64,000 bases of DNA from Gemmatimonadota bacterium (lineage in GTDB: Bacteria > Gemmatimonadota > Gemmatimonadetes > Gemmatimonadales > Gemmatimonadaceae), in the NCBI GenBank assembly GCA_016191225.1, contig JACPPC010000004.1, forward strand, positions 1-64,000, written 5' to 3'. A program made the translations under genes and the position numbers. Below, piece by piece: positions 58,328 through 64,000 of this stretch. Each line of letters opens with the position of its first letter. The first letter of the stretch is position 1. The notes beneath the pieces were generated by a model. That model saw nothing but the letters and a program-made list of their open reading frames with translations, was not told where the DNA came from and searched no databases.

Positions 58328-59749
58328 TCATCCCATGTACTTCCCGAGCACCGCGAGCGCGACGGTGAAGTAGATGATGAGGCCGGTCACGTCCACCAGC
58401 GTGGCGACGAACGGCGCGCTTGCGCTGGCCGGGTCGAAGCCCATCCGCCGCAGCGCGAACGGCAGCATCGAGCCGGTGAGGGACCCGAACGTCACGATCC
58501 CCACCATCGCCAGGAAGACATTGAGCGCCACGAGCAGGTAGGGGACGCCCCCCGCGCCGTAGTCGTACAGCCCGAGCGTCTGCCAGGCGATGATGCGCAG
58601 CACCCCGATCGCGCCCAGCAACGAGCCCAGCGCCATCCCGCTCGGCAGCTCGCGCAGGGCCACCCGCCACCAGTCGCGCAGCCGCACCTCCTTGAGGGCC
58701 ATGGCCCGCGTGATCAGCGACGTCGCCTGCGACCCCGAGTTGCCACCCCCGCTCATCACCAGCGGCACGAACAGCATCAGCACCGGGAGCTTCTGCAGCT
58801 CGCTGTCGAAGTGCTGGAGGGCGCTGGTGGTGAACATCTCGCTCACCATCAGGATGCTGAGCCAGCCGGCGCGCTTCCTGAGCATCCCGACGATGCTGAT
58901 CTGCATGTACGGCTCGTCGAGCGCCTCCATGCCGCCCAGCTTCTGCACGTCCTCGGTCTGCTCCTCCTGGATCGCGTCGATCACGTCGTCGACGGTGACG
59001 ATGCCAAGGATGCGCTCGCCGTCGTCGACCACGGGAATGGCCACGAGGTCGTACTCGGCGATCAGCCGGGCGACCTCCTCGCGATCGGAGGCGGGATGCA
59101 CGTGCCGCACCTCGGTGTGCATCACGTCGCCCACCCGCGCCCCCTCGGCTCCCGCCAGCAGCTCCTTCAGCGAGAGCACGCCGCGAATGCGGCCCTCCTC
59201 GCTCACCACGTAGATCGCGTAGAGCACTTCCTTGCGGCCCCCGCGGGCGAGGGCCCGCACCTCCCCCAGCGCCTGCTCGATCGTGCGCCCCTCGTTCACG
59301 GCGACGAACTCGGTCGTCATCAGCCCGCCGGCCGAGTCCTGCGGGAAGGCGAGCAGCGTGCGGGTGACGCGCCGCTGCGCGACCGGGAGTTCCTCGAGGA
59401 TCTCCCCCGCGGTCTCCTCGTCGAGTTCCTCGAGCACGTCGGCGCGCTCGTCGTCCGTCATCTCGGTGACGAGCTCGGCGGCGTCCTCCGCGCTCATCGT
59501 CTCGAGGATCTCGGCCCGGAGGTCCTCGTTGAGGTACTCGAGCACGGTGGCGGCGCGCTCGGGGCCGAGGGCGTCGAGGAGGGCGCGCACCTTGTCGCGC
59601 GGCAGGACCTCGGCCACGTCGGCGAGGTCGGCCGGGTGCAGGTCCTCGGTTTCCGCCGCGACGTCCGCCGGCGACTCGCGGAGCATCGTCAGGATGTCGG
59701 GCGCGAGGAGCGCGCTGATCGGATGCTCGTCCGGATGCTCGTGCGGCAT
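58328..59749 (-). CDS. mgtE: Mg(II) transporter MgtE
   Basis: A 473-aa magnesium channel. The cytoplasmic N domain is built of short helical repeats (PADLADVAEVLPRDKVRALLDAL, DAAELVTEMTDDERADVLEELDEE). A CBS pair senses Mg(II) (about 140-260, with YAIYVVSEEGRIRGVLSL and EYDLVAIPVVDDGERILGIVTVDDVIDAI). Five C-terminal helices follow with SGGGNSGSQATSLITRAMAL and GMALGSLLGAIGVLRI. The pore Asp is expected in the last helices (VATLVDVTGLIIYF). Length and order are canonical. Confidence 0.95.
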   Translation of the reverse strand: MPHEHPDEHPISALLAPDILTMLRESPADVAAETEDLHPADLADVAEVLPRDKVRALLDALGPERAATVLEYLNEDLRAEILETMSAEDAAELVTEMTDDERADVLEELDEETAGEILEELPVAQRRVTRTLLAFPQDSAGGLMTTEFVAVNEGRTIEQALGEVRALARGGRKEVLYAIYVVSEEGRIRGVLSLKELLAGAEGARVGDVMHTEVRHVHPASDREEVARLIAEYDLVAIPVVDDGERILGIVTVDDVIDAIQEEQTEDVQKLGGMEALDEPYMQISIVGMLRKRAGWLSILMVSEMFTTSALQHFDSELQKLPVLMLFVPLVMSGGGNSGSQATSLITRAMALKEVRLRDWWRVALRELPSGMALGSLLGAIGVLRIIAWQTLGLYDYGAGGVPYLLVALNVFLAMVGIVTFGSLTGSMLPFALRRMGFDPASASAPFVATLVDVTGLIIYFTVALAVLGKYMG

Positions 59750-59990
59750 GTCAACCTCGGCCGTTCGGGTTCACGAGCGCGGGCGCCCTCCACGCGCTGG
59801 AGGCGCTTGCGGTGCGGCAACTTACGCCCGGCGTCGCGGCGCTACAACCGCCCCGGCGCGGGGCGCCAGGCGCTGCTGCAAACCCTTTTGAAACTACGCC
59901 TGTCGAAGTCTGCGTGGTTCGCTCCCGCAACGTGGCCCGGCTGGGGATCCGGGGGCCGCGTTTCACCTTTCGCCGCCCCTGGAACGACGC

Positions 59991-62622
59991 ATGCGCCGCC
60001 CGCCGGTCGCCCTGCTCCTGCTCGTCGTCACGCTCCCGCGCGCGGCCCAAGCCGCGGCGCAGGAGCCTGGCCCCGATCTCGCGCAGGCGCGCACGCCCGG
60101 GGGCGGTGCCGTTGCGGCCGCCCCCGCTCCCACCGGCCCGCGCGCGGGCCCGACCTCGGCGGTGGCGACACGGGCGACGGCGCCGCACGTGCTCGCCGCC
60201 CGCGAGGACGATCCCCTCTGGGCGAAGGCCCAGCTGATCGACGGGTTCAAGGTGTTCGACCCGGCGGAGGACGGCGAGCCGCAGTTCCGCACCACGGCCA
60301 GGATCGCCTACGATGCGAAGAACCTGTACGTCCTCGTGCGGATGCACGACAACCACCCCGACAGCATCGTGTCGCTGCTCAGCCGCCGCGATGTCCGGAC
60401 GCCGTCGGAGTGGATCAAGATCATGGTGGACCCCTACCACGACAGGCGCACCGGCGTGGAGATGGCCGTGAATCCCGCCGGCGTGAAGCGGGACTTCGCG
60501 ATCTACAACGACAGCGAGGAAGACGAGTCGTGGGACGGCGTCTGGGACGTCGTCACGCGGATCGACGGGCAGGGGTGGATCGCCGAGTTCAAGGTGCCGC
60601 TGAGCCAGCTCCGCTTCGCGAGCAAGCCATCGCACACGTTCGGCATCATGATCTGGCGTGACATCGCCCGCACGCAGGAGCGGTCGTCGTGGCCGCCGTA
60701 CCGGCGCAGCAGGACCGGCCTCGCGTCGCAGTTCGGCGACGTCACGGGCATCGACGGCATCGAGACGCCGCGCCGCCTCGAGGTGGCGCCCTACAGCGTC
60801 TCCAGGAACTTCCAGCAGGAGCGCAACGTTGCCTCGCGCACGAGCTACGACCGCGTGACGAGGCAGACGGTCGGCGCCGACATCAAGGTCGGCCTGTCGT
60901 CCAACCTGACCCTCGACGCCACGATCAACCCCGATTTCGGGCAGGTCGAGGCCGATCCCGCCGCGCTCAACCTGTCCGCCTTCGAGCTCTTCTTCCAGGA
61001 GCGCCGCCCCCTTCTTCACCGAGGGCGCCGGCATCTTCAACTCGTTCAACATCGACTGCAACAACGGCTCGTGCAGCGGGCTGTTCTATCCCCGCCGCGT
61101 GGGCCGCTCGCCGCAACTCGCCGGCTACTACGGCGACGCCACCACCCCGCAGTTCACGCCGATCCTCGCCGCGACCAAGGTATCGGGGCGGCTGCCGAGC
61201 GGGCTCAGCATCGGCATCCTCGACGCCGTCACCGAGCGGGTCGGGGCCCCCGGCGGCCAGACCGTCGAGCCGCAGGCGAACTACTTCGTCACCCGGCTGA
61301 TGCAGGACCTGCGCGGCGGCAACTCGGGCCTCGGCATGATCGTCACGGCCACCAACCGCAGCCTCGACCCCGACAGCGACCCGTACCTGCGCCGCTCGGC
61401 CTACACCGGAGGCGTCGACTTCCGCCACCGGTTCGCCTCCAACCAGTACGCGGTCAGCGGCTGGGTGGTGGGCTCGCAGGTGAGCGGGTCGGACTCGGCG
61501 ATCGCCCGGCTGCAGCGCAACAGCTCCCACGGCTACCTGCGCCCCGGGAGCGGCCTCGACTACGACCCCACGCGCACCAGCCTGTCGGGCGGCGCCGCGC
61601 AGCTCGCCCTGAGCAAGATCGGCGGGGGCATCGTGCGGTTCGAGGTCAACTACCAGCACGTGTCGCCCGGCTTCGAGATCAACGACCTCGGGTTCCAGTC
61701 GCGCGTCGACCAGCAGGGCCTCTCGGGGTGGATGGGGCTGCAGATGCTGACCCCCACTGCGCTCTACCGCCGCTGGTACCTGAACTTCAACGCCTGGCGC
61801 GGGTGGACCAGCAATGGCCTGCCGATCAACTTCGGCGGCAATATCAACAGCTACATGCAGCTGGCGAGCTACTGGGGCGTGTTCGCCGGGATGAACGCCA
61901 ACAACGTCGCTGTCGAGAGTTTCGACGACCGGTGGGCCCGCGGTGGGCCGGCCATTCGGCGGGCGCCGCAGGGATCGGCGTGGATCGGGTTCGAGGGCGA
62001 CTCGCGCAAGCCGATCGTGCCCAACGTGGAGTACGACTGGTGGAACGGCGACGAGGGCAACACCAACGGGTTCTCGTTCAACCCCGGCTTCGGCTTCCGG
62101 GCGTCGAGCCGGCTCCAGGGGCAGCTCCGGGCGAGCTACACCCGCGGCACGAACGACACGCAGTGGTACGCCAACTACGGCGACCCGGGCAACGACACCA
62201 CCCACTACACCTTTGCCCGGCTGGAGCAGCGCACGATCAGCATGACCGGGCGGTTCGACCTGACGATGACGCCGCGCCTGTCGCTGCAGGTGTACGCGCA
62301 GCCGTTCATCACCACCGGCCACTGGACCCGGTGGCGCGAGCTCGGCAACGCGAAGGCCGACCGGTACAACGACCGCTTCAAGCCGTTCGCCCCCACGACC
62401 GACACGCTGGGCGACTTCAACTACAAGCAGTTCCGCTCGAACACCGTGCTGCGGTGGGAGTACCGGCCGGGTTCCACCCTGTTCCTTGTCTGGTCGCAGG
62501 GGCGCGAGCAGTCCGACCGCGACCTCGGGGTCTTCAACTCGCGCCAGGACGTGACGAGCCTCTTCGCCACGCAGCCAAACAACACCTTCCTGGTGAAGGC
62601 GAGCTACTGGTTCTCGATGTAG
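59991..62622 (+). pseudogene. DUF5916/CBM9-like outer-membrane protein interrupted by a frameshift
   Basis: The first frame starts at ATG 59991: signal peptide, then a carbohydrate-binding-like domain (DPLWAKAQLIDGFKVFDPAEDG, ARIAYDAKNLYVLVRMHD) and the start of a DUF5916 beta-barrel (NLTLDATINPDFGQVEADPAALNLSAFE). It continues LFFQERRP and then leaves frame. The other frame carries on FFTEGAGIFNSF... to the stop at 62622, ending with a barrel strand (LVKASYWFSM). The slip lies at a run of five C (61007-61011); four would restore a single ~877-codon gene. It may be a sequencing error, a real null allele or a phase-variable tract. Confidence 0.83.
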
Positions 62623-62641
62623 GGCCGGCGCCGCGGCGTCG

Positions 62642-62848
62642 CTACTCGGTCACCACCGCTTCCGCGCCGCTCTCCACCGCGACCTCGACGTCGTCCAGGT
62701 CGAAGCCGGGGAGCACGCCATAGTAGACCGTGTAGTGGTCCTCCCACCCCTCGGCCAGGATGATGCCCAGCAGGTCCCGCGCCGCGTCGGCGTCGGGGAG
62801 CAGTACCTCGTCCTGCTTGAGGACCGCGACGTGTCTTTTTTCGCGCAT
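62642..62848 (-). CDS. Small hypothetical protein
   Basis: A 68-aa acidic protein with a strong ribosome site (AGGAGGG, four bases before ATG 62848), so expression is likely. The sequence starts MREKRHVAVLKQDEVLLPDA and continues LLGIILAEGWEDHYTVYYGV. It is predicted to be a small alpha/beta protein with no cysteines or membrane segment. No family was recognised. It converges on the DUF5916 gene. The 231 bp between it and the dehydrogenase gene contain no gene I can support. Confidence 0.7.
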   Translation of the reverse strand: MREKRHVAVLKQDEVLLPDADAARDLLGIILAEGWEDHYTVYYGVLPGFDLDDVEVAVESGAEAVVTE

Positions 62849-63079
62849 CGCACCCTCCTGCGGGGTTGGACGACCGAGAGGGGACGCCGGTCATCCGGCT
62901 CCCCCTGTCCCATAGTATCGCACGGAGCATGCCAAAGGTTTCCTCGCCTTGGTGCGGTGGCGCACGAAGGGAGGGTGTTGCCCCTTTCTTCACCTCGCCG
63001 GTGCAGCCCCCTGCGCGACGCGCACCCGCCCCGCCCGCGCACGTTGACGCGTGGGAGGCGCACCGGCGACCTTTCCCGC

Positions 63080-63967
63080 ATGCGCATCGCCTTCCTCGGA
63101 CTTGGCAGCATTGGTGCCCCCATGGCGCGGCACCTCGCGCCACCCCGGCACGCGCTCACCGTCTGGAACCGCACCCGCGCCACGGCCGACGCCTTCGCCG
63201 GTGACACCGGCGCCACCGCGGCGGCGACGGCGGCCGAGGCGGCGCGCGGCGCCGATGTCGTGATCACCTGCCTGCCGAGCTCGCGCGAGGTCGAGGCGGT
63301 GGCCGACGCGACCGACGGGCTCGTGGCGGGAATGGCCAGCGGCAGCGTGCTCGTGGACTGCACCTCGGGCGACCCGGCCGCCTCGCGCCGGCTCGCCGCC
63401 CGCCTTGCCGGCGCCGGCATTGGCTTCATGGATGCGCCGGTGAGCGGTGGCGTCGCGGGCGCCGTGCGGGGAACCCTGACGGTGATGTGCGGCGGCGACG
63501 ACGCGACCTTCCGGCGCGTGCATCCCGTGCTCGACGCCTTCGGCGAGAAGATCGTGCTCTGCGGCCCGGTCGGGGCGGGGCACGCGCTGAAGGCCGCCAA
63601 CCAGGCGCTGCTCGCCGTGCATATCTGGTCGCTCGCCGAGGCGCTCCTCATGGCGACCAGGGCCGGCGTGTCGCCGGCGCTGGCCCTCGAGGTCATCAAC
63701 GCATCGAGCGGGCGCAGCAACGCGAGCATGAACCTCTTTCCCGAGCGGGTGCTGACGCGCGCCTTCCCCCGCACCTTCAAGCTCGCCCTGCTCGACAAGG
63801 ACATCGGGATCGCGGCGAGCGTGGCCCGCGAGCAGCGCGTCAGCGCCCCCCTGATGCAGCTCACCGCCGAGCTGATGAAGGTCTCGCACCAGGCCCTCGG
63901 CGAGGACGCCGACCACGTCGAGGCGGTGAAGGTCGTGGAGCAGTGGTCCAGCCAGGAGATCGCATGA
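63080..63967 (+). CDS. Beta-hydroxyacid dehydrogenase family (3-hydroxyisobutyrate dehydrogenase-like)
   Basis: A 295-aa NAD(P)-dependent enzyme from ATG 63080. Nucleotide motif IAFLGLGSIGAPMARHL; substrate motif FMDAPVSGGVAGAVRGTLTVM; catalytic Lys in GAGHALKAANQALLAVHIWSLAEAL; and KDIGIAASVAREQRVSAPL. These match 3-hydroxyisobutyrate, tartronate-semialdehyde and glyoxylate/succinic-semialdehyde reductases, so the exact substrate is open. The next gene starts at the overlapping ATGA (63964). Confidence 0.9.
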   Translation: MRIAFLGLGSIGAPMARHLAPPRHALTVWNRTRATADAFAGDTGATAAATAAEAARGADVVITCLPSSREVEAVADATDGLVAGMASGSVLVDCTSGDPAASRRLAARLAGAGIGFMDAPVSGGVAGAVRGTLTVMCGGDDATFRRVHPVLDAFGEKIVLCGPVGAGHALKAANQALLAVHIWSLAEALLMATRAGVSPALALEVINASSGRSNASMNLFPERVLTRAFPRTFKLALLDKDIGIAASVAREQRVSAPLMQLTAELMKVSHQALGEDADHVEAVKVVEQWSSQEIA

Positions 63968-64000
63968 CGAGCCTCGCCACCCCGCCCGCCGCCGCCCGCC
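63964..64000 (+). CDS. Start of a gene cut by the right window edge
   Basis: The ATG at 63964 overlaps the dehydrogenase stop (ATGA) and opens a frame of 12 codons (MTSLATPPAAAR) to the edge. The coupling suggests a real gene in the same operon. Nothing can be said about its product. Confidence 0.5.
   Translation, partial: MTSLATPPAAAR

Overview
The window is about 70% GC, protein-dense DNA. It probably comes from a Gemmatimonadota chromosome, or a close high-GC relative. This assignment is an inference from gene content: an ECF sigma/anti-sigma operon with three DUF4097 paralogues, a solitary photosynthetic-reaction-centre-type dihaem cytochrome, a DUF5916 outer-membrane protein, an imuA-imuB-dnaE2 operon, and dispersed 'cacggagg' palindromes. 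No rRNA, tRNA or CRISPR array was recognised.

Region 1 (1-12,040) is an integron. A full-length IntI-type integrase (10,833-12,038, minus) lies beside a putative attI (core 10,594-10,600). Eight cassettes then run right to left, separated by attC sites. In each of the seven cassettes with a readable R'' box, that box is the exact reverse complement of the cassette's own first seven bases, which is the hallmark of real cassettes. Extra-helical bases lie on the right arm of every attC examined. The array is therefore read leftward, in the same direction as intI, so the integrase gene is inverted relative to the usual divergent layout. Cassette cargo: a DUF6946-like protein, a uracil-DNA-glycosylase-like protein, a small membrane protein, a secreted NTR/TIMP-like protein, a phytanoyl-CoA-dioxygenase-like protein, a complete mercury-resistance operon (merR / merT-merP-merA with its own operator), a zinc-ribbon protein, and a secreted MTA/SAH-nucleosidase-like protein. 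An IS110/IS1111-type element, whose transposase carries an in-frame amber codon, splits one attC. An IS21-family element cut by the left edge splits another.

Region 2 (12,171-20,833) is ordinary chromosome: an MgtC/DUF4010 membrane protein, a TrhA/hemolysin-III protein, an S9 peptidase, an MHS-type MFS transporter, a DEAD-box helicase, a Rieske protein, a four-helix membrane protein and a dihaem lipocytochrome.

Region 3 (20,895-27,946) is the mutagenic-repair operon imuA-imuB-dnaE2. A well-formed promoter precedes it and carries a direct repeat between -35 and -10. Both imuB and dnaE2 hold in-frame insertions of the same two dispersed repeat families, one a ~300-bp element with terminal inverted repeats (TIRs) and the other a short 'tcctgagcg...aaggacctgc' repeat.

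Region 4 (28,007-42,316) holds XdhC, pterin dehydratase, a BI-1 protein, the sigma/anti-sigma/DUF4097 operon, a HAD phosphatase, a two-gene adenine-methylase plus SNF2-helicase locus that looks like defence, and a glycosyltransferase. Region 5 (42,439-54,241) holds a rhodanese, a Nudix hydrolase, an mntH-usp-mntR operon with a TTAGG-N4-CCTAA palindrome, an AttEFGH-like ABC operon with a membrane-anchored AttH fusion, a flavin monooxygenase, a DUF72 protein and an SPFH protein. Region 6 (54,321-64,000) holds SURF1, an acyl-CoA dehydrogenase, an EamA transporter, MgtE, a frameshifted DUF5916 gene, a small hypothetical protein and a beta-hydroxyacid dehydrogenase.
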